A stretch of DNA of 64,000 nt from JANOSH01 sp031415695 (GCA_031415695.1 JANOSH010000044.1:186001-250000), one strand, 5' to 3'; positions 8,255 to 17,651 are shown, numbered from the stretch's first letter. Translations and numbers: made by a program. The notes: generated from the letters alone by a model not told the origin.

Positions 8255-9631
8255 ATGCGTTACGTATCAACGCGGGGCCGCGCCCCCGAACTTGGTTTTA
8301 GCGACGTGTTGCTGGCCGGGTTGGCCGACGACGGCGGCTTGTATGTGCCGGAGTTCTGGCCCTCATTGCCCGAGATTGCACCGGGTTCGTCGTATGCCGA
8401 AACGGCCGCTGCCGTTATGGCGCCGTTTGTCGGTGACGAGCTCGGTGCCGGAACGTTGGAGCGCTTGTGTGCGGAGGCCTACGCAACGTTCCGTCATCCA
8501 GCGGTGTGTCCGTTAGTACAGCTCGACACCGACACGTGGCTTTTGGAGCTCTTTCACGGGCCAACTCTGGCCTTCAAAGACGTGGCGCTTCAACTCGTTG
8601 GGCGAATGTTCGACCACGTGTTGGGACAGCGCAATGAACGGGTCACCATCGTTGGCGCAACCAGTGGCGATACGGGTTCGGCCGCCATCGATGGTGTGAA
8701 GGATTGCGCCCATGTCGACATCATCATTTTGTACCCGGCTGGTCGGGTGAGCGATGTGCAGCGCCGGCAGATGACCACGGTCGAATCTGCGAATGTGCAC
8801 ACCGTTGCTATCGATGGAACGTTCGACGACTGCCAGGATCTGGTAAAGGCAATGTTTGCCGATGCACCATTTCGCGATCGACTCGGGTTGTCAGCCGTCA
8901 ACAGCATCAACTGGGCGCGCGTCATGGCCCAGGTTGTCTACTACGTCACGTCAACTCAGTCCCTGGGCGGACATCCACTGCGGTTCTCGGTGCCAACGGG
9001 CAATTTCGGCAACGTGCTAGCGGGGTGGGTGGCTAAGCAGATGGGGTTACCAGTCGAGCATTTCGTCATTGGTTCCAACACCAACGACATCCTTACCCGG
9101 TGGCTCGACACCGGCACTATGACCGCCCGTGCGGTGGTACCGACGCTGAGCCCAAGTATGGATATTCAAGTGTCGTCCAACGTCGAACGGCTGCTGTTCG
9201 AGTTGAATGATCGCGACGGTGGGCTCACCGACGAACAGCTCAACCGTTTCCGTAAGGTTGGCGAGGTGGGGCTTGAACCCGATCAGACAAAACGACTGCG
9301 AGCCGACTTCAGCGGAGCCCAACTCAACGATCACGACACGTTGTCGGTCATGCGCAATGTGTACGAGACAACCGGCTACCTTTTAGACCCTCACACGGCG
9401 GTTGGGCTTGGCGCTCAGCGGTGCCAGCTCGCAGAACCCGGCGTCACGAGCGTGGTGCTCGGTACCGCCCACGCGGCCAAGTTCCCCGATGCGGTCGAAC
9501 GTGCCACGGGTGTGCGGCCAGGATTGCCGGCGCACCTCGCGGATCTGTTCGATCGTGCCGAGCGGTTGAACTCGTTGCCGAACGACCTTGCTGCCGTTGA
9601 ACACTTTGTCGATTCCGTTGTGACCGCTTGA
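8255..9631 (+). CDS. thrC: Threonine synthase (long, E. coli/yeast type)
   Basis: PLP enzyme converting O-phosphohomoserine to threonine. At 458 aa it belongs to the long class, with the N-terminal YVSTRG...GLADDGGLYVPE lid. The PLP lysine is in HGPTLAFKDVALQ, and the cofactor phosphate is bound by SGDTGSAA. It lies 3 nt after hom and is certainly co-transcribed with it. In actinobacteria thrB (homoserine kinase) normally follows thrC and precedes rho; here there is only a 169-nt gap, so the substrate-producing kinase must be encoded elsewhere. Confidence 0.96.
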   Translation: MRYVSTRGRAPELGFSDVLLAGLADDGGLYVPEFWPSLPEIAPGSSYAETAAAVMAPFVGDELGAGTLERLCAEAYATFRHPAVCPLVQLDTDTWLLELFHGPTLAFKDVALQLVGRMFDHVLGQRNERVTIVGATSGDTGSAAIDGVKDCAHVDIIILYPAGRVSDVQRRQMTTVESANVHTVAIDGTFDDCQDLVKAMFADAPFRDRLGLSAVNSINWARVMAQVVYYVTSTQSLGGHPLRFSVPTGNFGNVLAGWVAKQMGLPVEHFVIGSNTNDILTRWLDTGTMTARAVVPTLSPSMDIQVSSNVERLLFELNDRDGGLTDEQLNRFRKVGEVGLEPDQTKRLRADFSGAQLNDHDTLSVMRNVYETTGYLLDPHTAVGLGAQRCQLAEPGVTSVVLGTAHAAKFPDAVERATGVRPGLPAHLADLFDRAERLNSLPNDLAAVEHFVDSVVTA

Positions 9632-9800
9632 CGTTGCGTCGGTGTCCCCGACATAGCTAGGGTACGGGTCGGCTCGGTTCTCCGGGCGCACCGAGGCGGC
9701 TGCTCACCTTCCCAGGCGGGCGCTGATCGTTGCATCATTCCCATCTCAGCCGGGCTGACGCATTACGCCCACAACCGGCAGGAAAAGCAGGTTTGCGCAC

Positions 9801-11576
9801 ATGAGCGTGGCCCAATCAGACGGCATCGAGCGGTCCATGCTCGACGGCAAAGACCGTGATCAACTTGTGGCCATTGCCTCGGCCATCGGCGTAAAAACCG
9901 CGGCTCGGGCATCCAAAGCCACCATCATCGACAAAATTCTTGAGCAGACAAGCGGTGCTCCGGTGCCAGCCGATGCTCCTAAGCCCAAGAGTCGCGCCAA
10001 GGCTGCGCCGGTACCGACCGAAGCGCTTGCGGTCGACTCTGCTCTTGAGGCCGCGGTCGATCCTGCACCCGAGACGCCCGATGCCGTCGATGCGCCAGCC
10101 GCTGTGGTTGAGGCATCGTCAGAGGCCCCCCGTGAGCGGGTTGCCATGGTCGTAGCACCTGTGGTTCCACCGGTGGCACCAACGCGTCGGACGTTCAACT
10201 CGGAACGTCCGCTGCCGCCTCGCCCGCCGATGACGACGGGTACCCAATCCGCTCGACCTCCACAGCCATCTTCACAGGGTCAGCCCCAAGTCCAGAACGG
10301 CGGTCAGAACGGTGTCCCGCGTGATGATGCCGACAGTGAAGGTCGTCGTCGGCGACGCCGTAACCGCGGCCGTAACCGCAACGGCGGGCTCGACGGTGCC
10401 CCGGGTGACGAGCGTGACGAGTTTGTCGGCAACGACGAGCCCGCCCAACTCGGAACTGAGGATCCAGTCGATGCCCAGGGGTACCTGGATCTGCGCGACG
10501 AAGGTTACGGTTTCTTGCGGGTAAAAGGGTATCTGTCGAGTCGCGACGATGCGTACGTGAGCGTGAAGCAAACACGCCAGTACGGGTTACGGAAGGGCGA
10601 TTTCGTGACCGGAACGATCCGCCCGGCCGGTCGGAACGAAAAGAACGCTGCGCTCAATACCATCACGTCGATCAACGGCCGCGAACCCGACACGTTGCGC
10701 GGCCGTCCCCGGTTTGAAGATCTCACGGCGTTGTTCCCCGACCAGAAGCTCAAGCTTGAGGCGCTGAATGACCCGAACAACGCTACGACTCGAATCATCG
10801 ACCTCATTGCTCCGATCGGCAAGGGCCAGCGCGGCCTTATCGTCTCGCCCCCCAAGGCTGGCAAGACGGTGATCATGAAGAACATCGTCACGGCCATCGA
10901 GCGCAATCACCCCGAGGTCAAGGTCATAGTTTTGCTGATCGATGAACGGCCTGAAGAAGTAACCGACATGCGCCGAACCGTGAAGGGTGAAGTGGTCGCC
11001 AGCACGTTCGATCGACCGAGCGAGGAACATACCCAGGTAGCCGAACTCGTTATCGAGCGAGCGAAGCGGCTAGTAGAAATGGGCGACGACGTACTCATCA
11101 TTCTCGACGGCATTACTCGGCTGGCGCGGGCGTACAACCTGGTGGCCCCGGCGACTGGTCGCATCATGTCGGGTGGTATCGATGCCGGTGCGTTATATCC
11201 ACCCAAGAAGTTCTTCGGTGCGGCCCGCAATACCGAAGAAGGCGGGTCGCTCACCATTTTGGCTACCGCGTTGGTCGACACCAACAGCCGCATGGACGAT
11301 GCCATATTCGAGGAGTTTAAAGGCACTGGAAACATGGAGCTTCGTCTCGATCGTCGGTTGGCAGAGCGCCGCATCTATCCGGCTATCGATATCGATGCTT
11401 CGTCAACTCGTCGCGAGGATTTACTGTTCGACAAGAAGCAACTCCAGCAGGTTTGGAAACTGCGTCGTGTTGTCAACGCGCTCGAGGGTGGCCAGGGGAT
11501 CGAACTTCTGGTCGACAGGCTCAAGCAGTTCCGCACCAACGACCAGTTCCTCGACGAGATCGCCAAACAGCCCTGA
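9801..11576 (+). CDS. rho: Transcription termination factor Rho
   Basis: Hexameric RNA helicase that terminates transcription, 591 aa. The N-terminal helical Rho_N domain covers about residues 10-52. It is followed by a long Ala/Pro/Glu-rich then Arg/Asn-rich insertion (about 53-215, with RRRRRNRGRNRNGG) of the kind found in actinobacterial Rho. Next come the cold-shock-like primary RNA-binding domain (about 222-300) and the RecA-like ATPase with Walker A PPKAGKT near residue 350 and Walker B VLIILDG. The 169-nt upstream gap (9632-9800) holds no gene and no recognised leader. Confidence 0.97.
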   Translation: MSVAQSDGIERSMLDGKDRDQLVAIASAIGVKTAARASKATIIDKILEQTSGAPVPADAPKPKSRAKAAPVPTEALAVDSALEAAVDPAPETPDAVDAPAAVVEASSEAPRERVAMVVAPVVPPVAPTRRTFNSERPLPPRPPMTTGTQSARPPQPSSQGQPQVQNGGQNGVPRDDADSEGRRRRRRNRGRNRNGGLDGAPGDERDEFVGNDEPAQLGTEDPVDAQGYLDLRDEGYGFLRVKGYLSSRDDAYVSVKQTRQYGLRKGDFVTGTIRPAGRNEKNAALNTITSINGREPDTLRGRPRFEDLTALFPDQKLKLEALNDPNNATTRIIDLIAPIGKGQRGLIVSPPKAGKTVIMKNIVTAIERNHPEVKVIVLLIDERPEEVTDMRRTVKGEVVASTFDRPSEEHTQVAELVIERAKRLVEMGDDVLIILDGITRLARAYNLVAPATGRIMSGGIDAGALYPPKKFFGAARNTEEGGSLTILATALVDTNSRMDDAIFEEFKGTGNMELRLDRRLAERRIYPAIDIDASSTRREDLLFDKKQLQQVWKLRRVVNALEGGQGIELLVDRLKQFRTNDQFLDEIAKQP

Positions 11577-11642
11577 CGAAGTCGCCAAACCGCTACCTAG
11601 TCGCTACACTATGTCGTCCCTTCGCAATCGGGAGAACCTCTC

Positions 11643-11858
11643 ATGAAGACCGAAATCCACCCCACATACATCACGACCGAGTTCACTTGCTCGTGCGGCA
11701 ATGTGTTCACCATTGGTTCCACCAAGGGTGGCAAGGTGCATCTCGATCTGTGCAACGAGTGCCACCCGTTCTTTACCGGCAAGCAAAAGCTCGTCGATAC
11801 AGGCGGTCGTGTCGACCGGTTCCAGAAGCGTTACGGCACGCGTAAGGTCAAGGACTGA
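11643..11858 (+). CDS. rpmE: 50S ribosomal protein L31 (zinc-binding form)
   Basis: A 71-aa L31 with all four zinc-binding cysteines (Cys16, Cys18, Cys37, Cys40), so this is the zinc-replete C+ form. A good Shine-Dalgarno-like stretch (GGGAGA) lies about 8 nt before the ATG. Its place directly after rho is conserved in actinobacteria. The next gene may start at a CTG overlapping the stop codon. Confidence 0.97.
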   Translation: MKTEIHPTYITTEFTCSCGNVFTIGSTKGGKVHLDLCNECHPFFTGKQKLVDTGGRVDRFQKRYGTRKVKD

Positions 11859-11920
11859 ACGTCACCCCGGCCATCGATCCGCAGCGGCGCCAAGCGCTTC
11901 TCGGGGTCAAACTTGCGGCT

Positions 11921-12838
11921 TTGGTGCGCGAGCACGTAGGTGTTGTTCCGCAACTTGGCGACTTCCCGGGCGGTGCCGCTGGGCTTGTCGGTTCTGCTGC
12001 ATGGCTCCTCGCCGACACTGCCCCCGAACGGTTCCTAGGTCCTGCGGTGCTGTGGGCGCATCGGCGAAACGCTTCGGTGGTCAACATTGTCAGCGACGCG
12101 GCTACAGGTGTACTTGCTCGGCGCGCCGCGGCCTTCGCCCCTGTGCCGCTTGTTTGGCGTGTCGACGGCTCTCGCTTGTTTTCGGCGTCGGCAACCCCAC
12201 ATCAGGCGAATATTCCGATTACGGCCGAGCTTGCCGAGTTCGCCACGCTCATGCGGTCGGCGGGTTGTGACCCTGTCGTCGAACGAGGGGTGCTAGTTGG
12301 GGAAGTGGCTGGGCTCGAAGTATGTCGAGCACTAATGGATCCGTACACCGGCGAGCATCGTGTTGAAGTTGGTGTTGGCGTGCATGATCGAGATGCGTTC
12401 CACCAAATGCACGGCACCTTGCCAATCGATTTGGCCCTCGCGCAAGTGGTTGCCTCGGTCGCCCAACACCGCAGGCCCGGGGCGGCCCCCCACGCGCTCA
12501 ATCGACTTGCGAGCGAACGGCTACTTCGCAGCCGGTTGATAGCCGAACCTCAACTCCTTGGTCTGCGCTCGTTGGCCCCAGCCGACCCACCGGTCGAACG
12601 GACCAACCTCAAAGATCCGGTGCCCTGTGTTGGTGTCGGCTTCGACCACGACGATCAGTTGGTTACTGTTGTGTGTTCCACCGGTGTCGACCTCGACCTG
12701 ATTCCGTTCGCCGCCGATGCTCGGGCGTTGCATGGTGGACGTCTCATGGTGGTGGTGCCTGAGCGTGACGCCTACCCGGCTACCCGCCAGGTGCTCGGCT
12801 TGCTCAAAGTGCCGGCCAGTTTGGTGGCGTTGCCGTGA
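11921..12838 (+). CDS. Conserved-looking protein of unknown function between rpmE and a PLP decarboxylase
   Basis: I do not recognise this protein. From the GTG at 11921 it has 305 aa, but the frame is open upstream to 11846 and the added residues (PAIDPQRRQALLGVKLAALV) look protein-like. A TTG at 11918 or a CTG at 11855 overlapping the rpmE stop (CTGA) may therefore be the true start (327 aa). It is soluble, with no signal peptide or membrane segment, and rich in Ala, Val, Leu and Arg. Its 3' end overlaps the decarboxylase gene by 4 nt (GTGA), so it is likely part of the same translationally coupled unit. Confidence 0.75.
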   Translation: MVREHVGVVPQLGDFPGGAAGLVGSAAWLLADTAPERFLGPAVLWAHRRNASVVNIVSDAATGVLARRAAAFAPVPLVWRVDGSRLFSASATPHQANIPITAELAEFATLMRSAGCDPVVERGVLVGEVAGLEVCRALMDPYTGEHRVEVGVGVHDRDAFHQMHGTLPIDLALAQVVASVAQHRRPGAAPHALNRLASERLLRSRLIAEPQLLGLRSLAPADPPVERTNLKDPVPCVGVGFDHDDQLVTVVCSTGVDLDLIPFAADARALHGGRLMVVVPERDAYPATRQVLGLLKVPASLVALP

Positions 12839-14265
12839 CGCCCGACGAGTTCCGGGCCGCTGGGCATGAGCTCATCGATTGGATTGCCGACCATCGCCTC
12901 AAGGTCCCGTCGCTTCCCGTGCGTGCCAACGTTGCGCCCGGTTCGGTCGCTGCGGCGCTGCCAGCTGCCCCGCCGACCGAGACCGACGACATACAGGCTC
13001 TTCTTGGTGATCTCGAATCGATTGTTGTTCCGGCGCTCACAATGGTGCAACACCCACGCCACTTCGGCTGGTTCCCGTCGAACGCCAGCCTGGCGTCGGT
13101 ACTGGGCGACCTGGCCTCGTCGGGAATTGGGGCGTTAGGTCTCTCGTGGCAATCAGCCCCGGCGTTGACCGAAGTGGAGGAGGTGGTCTGCGACTGGATG
13201 CGCCAACTCACCGGACTCTCCGACGCTTGGAAAGGCACCATTCACGACACGGCGTCAACGGCGTGTTTGGTTGCCATGCTGGCAGCGCGCGAACGGGTGT
13301 CGGAGCACAGCCAGGTGCGGTGTGGGCTCCAGGGTTCGGGTCAACCACTCGTGGTCTACTGCACCGATCAGGCTCACTCATCGGTCAACAAGGCGGCGCT
13401 ACTCGCCGGTTTCGGACGCGACAACGTCCGCTTGGTGGCTACCAACCCGACCACCTACGCCATGGAGGCAAGCGCCTTGGCCGACGCTATGCGCCTCGAC
13501 GTCGAGTCAGGTTGTCGGCCGGCAATCGTCGTCGCCGCGGTTGGTTCCACCGGCACGACAGCAATGGACCCGGTTGGCGACATTGTCGACATTGCTGGCC
13601 GGTACGGTGCCTGGGTGCATGTCGATGCGGCCATGGCCGGATCCGCCATGCTGCTCCCCGAGTGCCGCCATTTGTGGCACGGGGTTGAGGGTGCCGATTC
13701 GATCTCTTGGAACCCCCACAAATGGATGGGCACCATTCTCGACTGCTCGTTGTTCTATGTGCGCGACGTGCAACACCTCGTGCGTGTTATGTCGACCAAC
13801 CCGAGCTATTTGCAATCGGCCGTCGACGGCGAGGTTACCCAGTATCGCGATTGGGGTATCCCCCTTGGTCGCCGATTCCGAGCAATGAAGCTGTGGTTTC
13901 ATCTGCGACTCGACGGTGTCGAAGCTATACAGACACGCCTGCGTCGCGACCTCGATAACGCTCGCTGGCTGACCGACCAGGTGATGGCCACCCCCGGCTG
14001 GCGTGTCTTGGCTCCAGTGCAGCTGCAGACCGTGTGTGTTCGTCACGAACCGGTCGGTTTTTCAGGCGACCAACTCGATGCTCACACCCTTGCCTGGGTC
14101 GAGGCAATCAATGCCAGCGGAGAAGCGTTTCTGACACCCGCACTTCTCGACGGCCGTTGGATGTGTCGTGTTTCGATCGGGGTCGAGGGCACCGAACGTT
14201 GCGACGTCGAAGTAGTTTGGTCGGCAATGCAGACCAACGCCACGAGGAGGAACGAGGCACCGTGA
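12835..14265 (+). CDS. Group II PLP-dependent amino acid decarboxylase (aromatic-type)
   Basis: Removes CO2 from an L-amino acid to give an amine. The protein is 476 aa and resembles aromatic-L-amino-acid (DOPA/tryptophan/tyrosine) decarboxylases. Typical parts are the N-terminal HPRHFGWFPSNASLASVLGD, HVDAAMAGSAML (Asp that contacts the PLP pyridine) and SWNPHKWMG with the Schiff-base Lys296. The substrate cannot be fixed from sequence. It overlaps the upstream unknown gene and the downstream glycosyltransferase by 4 nt each, an unusual operon for a decarboxylase. Confidence 0.88.
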   Translation: MTPDEFRAAGHELIDWIADHRLKVPSLPVRANVAPGSVAAALPAAPPTETDDIQALLGDLESIVVPALTMVQHPRHFGWFPSNASLASVLGDLASSGIGALGLSWQSAPALTEVEEVVCDWMRQLTGLSDAWKGTIHDTASTACLVAMLAARERVSEHSQVRCGLQGSGQPLVVYCTDQAHSSVNKAALLAGFGRDNVRLVATNPTTYAMEASALADAMRLDVESGCRPAIVVAAVGSTGTTAMDPVGDIVDIAGRYGAWVHVDAAMAGSAMLLPECRHLWHGVEGADSISWNPHKWMGTILDCSLFYVRDVQHLVRVMSTNPSYLQSAVDGEVTQYRDWGIPLGRRFRAMKLWFHLRLDGVEAIQTRLRRDLDNARWLTDQVMATPGWRVLAPVQLQTVCVRHEPVGFSGDQLDAHTLAWVEAINASGEAFLTPALLDGRWMCRVSIGVEGTERCDVEVVWSAMQTNATRRNEAP

Positions 14266-15305
14266 CAAACACTGAGGGAGACGCTGTCGAACGACCGCTT
14301 GTATCGGTAGTGATCCCTACGCTCAACCGACGCGCAAGCCTCACCTCTGCTATTGCGAGCGTTCGTCATCAAGCGGTCGATTTCACGATCGAGATTGTCG
14401 TTTGCGACAACTCTTCTACAGACGATACCGAAGCGATCATGCGAGGTAGCGGGTACGACGACATCAGTTATGTTCGCCATCCGTCGAGAATTCCTCGGCT
14501 CGACAACTTGATGTTCGCGCTTCGGTCGGGTCACGGTGAGTTCGTCACGATGCTGTACGACGACGAGATTATGTTGCAAGGCAATCTGCAGGCCAAGGCT
14601 CAGGCCCTGATCGCAAACCCTGATGCTGCATTTGTGACCTCGTCGGTAACTACCCGAGACGCGGTAACTGGCCGGTTGTCTCCGGGAGTGGCCATTCGAC
14701 CGGTGGCTACGACTGAGGACCGCGTGACGTACCTCATGAAGTCGTTCAGCTTCACGACGGGCGGATTAGCTCCCGTCATGTTTCGCCGCAACACCGTGGA
14801 TTCGGTGCAGCTCGAGCAACGCGACGACCCGCTCGATGACAACGCGCTTTTGCTCAACCTGTCACGGCTTGGATCCGTGGTGTTGCTCCCAGAGGGGTAT
14901 GTAACTGAAACTGCAGGTATTGGCGAAATGACCGGCAATGGACTGCTCGAACAAATGACCTCGCGGGCCGACCCAAGCCTTCAGATAAACGTGCCGGGAG
15001 TCTGGTTCGCTTGGTGCCAATATCGCCTGCGGATGGAGCACGTGCTGCGTTCGAAGGAACTATCGAAACGCGATCGCTGGGCGTTGTGCGCCAGCGCACG
15101 CCGTAACCTGCGCGAAGGTGTGTGGAAGGCGGCCTACCACCGGGCAATGGCTGGCCAACGACCCGTCCGACATACTGCAGCGTTGTTTGCCGAAGTTGTC
15201 ACACTGAAGCCGTCGCTGCTAGTTCCACCGGTCTCCAGCTTCCTTCGTCGGAAGGTGGCTGGCGTACCTGCCCCCATACCGGCGTTCGCAACTGCGGTCG
15301 AGTAA
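14262..15305 (+). CDS. Family 2 glycosyltransferase
   Basis: GT-A fold glycosyltransferase, 347 aa. The N-terminal nucleotide-sugar domain has VSVVIPTLNRRASL, the CDNSSTDDT turn and the DxD-like LYDDEIML, which binds the metal and nucleotide diphosphate. The C-terminal third is not recognisable and has no clear membrane anchor. The GTG at 14262 was selected because it overlaps the decarboxylase stop codon by 4 nt. The frame is open further upstream, inside the decarboxylase gene, without any protein-like sequence. Acceptor and product are unknown. It ends 8 nt from the convergent cobT. Confidence 0.85.
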   Translation: MTNTEGDAVERPLVSVVIPTLNRRASLTSAIASVRHQAVDFTIEIVVCDNSSTDDTEAIMRGSGYDDISYVRHPSRIPRLDNLMFALRSGHGEFVTMLYDDEIMLQGNLQAKAQALIANPDAAFVTSSVTTRDAVTGRLSPGVAIRPVATTEDRVTYLMKSFSFTTGGLAPVMFRRNTVDSVQLEQRDDPLDDNALLLNLSRLGSVVLLPEGYVTETAGIGEMTGNGLLEQMTSRADPSLQINVPGVWFAWCQYRLRMEHVLRSKELSKRDRWALCASARRNLREGVWKAAYHRAMAGQRPVRHTAALFAEVVTLKPSLLVPPVSSFLRRKVAGVPAPIPAFATAVE

Positions 15306-15313
15306 GCGAACGT

Positions 15314-16363
15314 TTAGGGCTCGCCGAGTTCGCTCACGCCTGCGTCGGGGAACGTGGCCATGTTGGCAAGAAGAGCTGCTGCCGCCTGCACCATCGGAAT
15401 CGCAAGGGTGGCTCCGCTTCCTTCGCCGAGCCGAAGTCCCAAATTCAGCAGCGGATCAAGCCCAAGGTGCGCCAACGCAACCGTTGCACCCGGCTCGACG
15501 GAACGATGCGACGCAATACAGCGTTCGGCTACGCCGGGACTGATGGCTTCGGCCACAAGCAACCCGGCCAACGTAATGACTCCATCGACTACGACGGGTA
15601 CACCAAGGGACGCTCCGCCAACAATGAACCCGGCCAGTGCGGCAATTTCCAAGCCTCCCACGTCGGCCAACACATCGAGTGGGTCGCGACCACGGGCCCT
15701 AGCGGCCGCCACCGCCACGATGCCGGTCTTATGAATAAGCATGTCGTCGTCGATACCGGTGCCTCGTCCCGTGCACTGGTCGGCTGGCGTCCCTGTCAGC
15801 GTGGCGATGATTGCGGCCGCCGCCGTGGTGTTACCAATTCCCATCTCGCCGGTGGCCAAAAGGTCAGCGCCTTCTGCCACCAGTTCGCGGGCAACCTCGA
15901 TGCCGATGCCGACGGCTTGTTCGGCCTGGGCCCGGGTCATTGCGGGCCCACAGGCCAGATTGGCAGTACCGGCACGTACCGTACGAACCCACACATTCGG
16001 ATGATCGACTACTGCCCCAACGACACCGACGTCGACCACAACTAGCCGTGCCCCGGCCAGGCGACTCAGCACGCAGACGGCGGCACCGCCAGAGGCAAAA
16101 TTGGCAACCATCTGGGCGGTAACTTCCTGAGGCCACGGCGTGACGCCAGACGCCACCACACCGTGATCGGCGGCAAAGACGGCAACCGCAGGAGACCCCG
16201 ACACCGGCGGAGGATTCGTACCGGCAATACCGGCGAGTTGAATGCTCAGCTCTTCAAGTCGACCGAGCGATCCGGCTGGTTTGGTGAGTTGGGATTGTCG
16301 CTGCCGAGCAGCCGCCATCGCAGCGGAGTCGAGCGGTGCAATGTACGGGAGACGCACGTTCAT
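15314..16363 (-). CDS. cobT: Nicotinate-nucleotide--dimethylbenzimidazole phosphoribosyltransferase
   Basis: Makes alpha-ribazole phosphate for the lower ligand of cobalamin, 349 aa. Visible motifs are the LTKPAGSLGRLEEL N-terminal signature, FAADHGVVASGVTPWPQEVT and the GEGSGA loop near the C-terminus with the catalytic Glu. The ATG at 16363 was chosen because it overlaps the cobS stop (ATGA); an ATG nine nt upstream is possible. It is the last gene of the riboswitch-controlled cobalamin operon. Confidence 0.96.
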   Translation of the reverse strand: MNVRLPYIAPLDSAAMAAARQRQSQLTKPAGSLGRLEELSIQLAGIAGTNPPPVSGSPAVAVFAADHGVVASGVTPWPQEVTAQMVANFASGGAAVCVLSRLAGARLVVVDVGVVGAVVDHPNVWVRTVRAGTANLACGPAMTRAQAEQAVGIGIEVARELVAEGADLLATGEMGIGNTTAAAAIIATLTGTPADQCTGRGTGIDDDMLIHKTGIVAVAAARARGRDPLDVLADVGGLEIAALAGFIVGGASLGVPVVVDGVITLAGLLVAEAISPGVAERCIASHRSVEPGATVALAHLGLDPLLNLGLRLGEGSGATLAIPMVQAAAALLANMATFPDAGVSELGEP

Positions 16364-17115
16364 TGGGGCCACCAGGCAATGGTTTGGCTGCCGCGATGTA
16401 CGACAGCTGCGGATACAACTAACGCCGCTTGTTCAGACAGTCGGGCCGTGGCTCCGAGGACGTCGCCGACGACACCGCCGATCTTGACGACGGCGAGATG
16501 CCGCACCGCGAGAGCGGTGATAAGCCCGGCTGCGAGCGCCGGACCCGCCCAGCCAGCCATGCCGACAACGGCGATGACAACTGTCGACCCCAGTCCAACC
16601 ACAACTCCACGCCGGGTGATGGCCTGCAGGTACGCCGACCCCAAGCCGGTGTCGGCCGCCGGTGGGGTCATGCCCATGAGCAGCACAGCGCTGCCTCGCC
16701 CGATAGCACCAGCAGCGATCAACGCGCCGAACGCCGCGGCGGGTTTGAGTGATGCAATCAGCGCAACTCGTAGCACTGTGTCGAGCGCCAGTGCGAGCAC
16801 TCCGAACGTGCCTTGGCGCGAGTCCTTGAGGATCTCGATGCGTCGCTCGGCTGTATATCCACCCCAGAAAGCGTCGGCCATATCACCGAGGCCATCTTCA
16901 TGAAACGCCCCGGTGAGCATGACCGCTGCCATCACGGCAATCGTTGCGGCGGGGAGAGGTGGCACCAACCAATGCGCTCCCGCGTACATCGCCGCGGTGG
17001 CAGCCGAGACAAGCGCTCCCACGAGCGCAAACCACGGCACCGCGCATGCAATGTCGGTTGAGCCCGAGACAGGGACGCGCGTGAGGAACGAGAGCGCGGT
17101 ACGAAAACCTTTCAC
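16360..17115 (-). CDS. cobS: Adenosylcobinamide-GDP ribazoletransferase (cobalamin synthase)
   Basis: Integral membrane enzyme that joins adenosylcobinamide-GDP to alpha-ribazole to give adenosylcobalamin. It has about 251 aa and several hydrophobic segments. Motifs include the N-terminal FRTALSFLTRVPV and the acidic metal-binding GAFHEDGLGDMADAFWGG. The GTG at 17115 was chosen over a start 72 nt upstream because it overlaps the cobU stop codon (GTGA) and gives the normal family N-terminus. Confidence 0.94.
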   Translation of the reverse strand: MKGFRTALSFLTRVPVSGSTDIACAVPWFALVGALVSAATAAMYAGAHWLVPPLPAATIAVMAAVMLTGAFHEDGLGDMADAFWGGYTAERRIEILKDSRQGTFGVLALALDTVLRVALIASLKPAAAFGALIAAGAIGRGSAVLLMGMTPPAADTGLGSAYLQAITRRGVVVGLGSTVVIAVVGMAGWAGPALAAGLITALAVRHLAVVKIGGVVGDVLGATARLSEQAALVVSAAVVHRGSQTIAWWPQ

Positions 17116-17651
17116 CAGTCGGCTCGTTCCAATCGCAACAATCGGCCAGCGACAACAAGGTACGCGGCTTCGGCGGCTTCGGCCCACGTAGCGTTCACAC
17201 GACCCAGAACGTCGCGGTAGCGGCGGGCCAATGCGTTGTCGGGCACGATGCCGCTGCCAACCTCGTTACTGACAGCTACGACACGGTCGACGCGCTGGCT
17301 CGCCCAACTGGCCGCCTGCCTGGCTTCGGCTTCGATCTCATTGTCTGTGACGTCGGCGAGCATGCGGTTCGACACCCATAACGACAGGCAGTCGATGAGG
17401 ATCACGCCGTTGAGCGGCTCAAGGCTCAACGCCAATTGATGGGTGGCCTCGACCGTGATCCAGCCTGCAGGACGGTCGGCTTGATGCCGGGTAATCCTGG
17501 CAGTCATCTCCTCGTCGACTTGACCGTCGAAGAACGCCTCCGCGGTCACCACAGCGGTGACAACACTGCCCGGTCCTACTGACGCAGATGCGAGGCGTTG
17601 GCCCAACATCGATTTGCCGCTTCGGGCGCCGCCGACAAGAAACGTGAGCAC
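17112..17651 (-). CDS. cobU: Adenosylcobinamide kinase / guanylyltransferase
   Basis: Phosphorylates adenosylcobinamide and transfers GMP to it. The protein is 179 aa from the GTG at 17651, which shares one base with the cobO stop. It has the P-loop GGARSGKS at the N-terminus, the GWITVEA and LIDCLSLWVSN strands, and SNEVGSGIVP, all family signatures. The longer frame upstream lies inside cobO and was rejected. Together with CobS, CobT and CobO it forms the nucleotide-loop assembly (salvage) branch. Confidence 0.95.
   Translation of the reverse strand: MLTFLVGGARSGKSMLGQRLASASVGPGSVVTAVVTAEAFFDGQVDEEMTARITRHQADRPAGWITVEATHQLALSLEPLNGVILIDCLSLWVSNRMLADVTDNEIEAEARQAASWASQRVDRVVAVSNEVGSGIVPDNALARRYRDVLGRVNATWAEAAEAAYLVVAGRLLRLERADW

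Noticed and set aside
9632..9800. Hidden small gene or thrB remnant between thrC and rho
   Set aside because: No ORF with GHMP-kinase motifs (for example PxxxGLGSS) in any frame; stop codons interrupt.
15122..16045. 307-codon plus-strand ORF opposite cobT
   Set aside because: Arg/Gly/His-rich composition without any motif; cobT on the other strand is complete and canonical.
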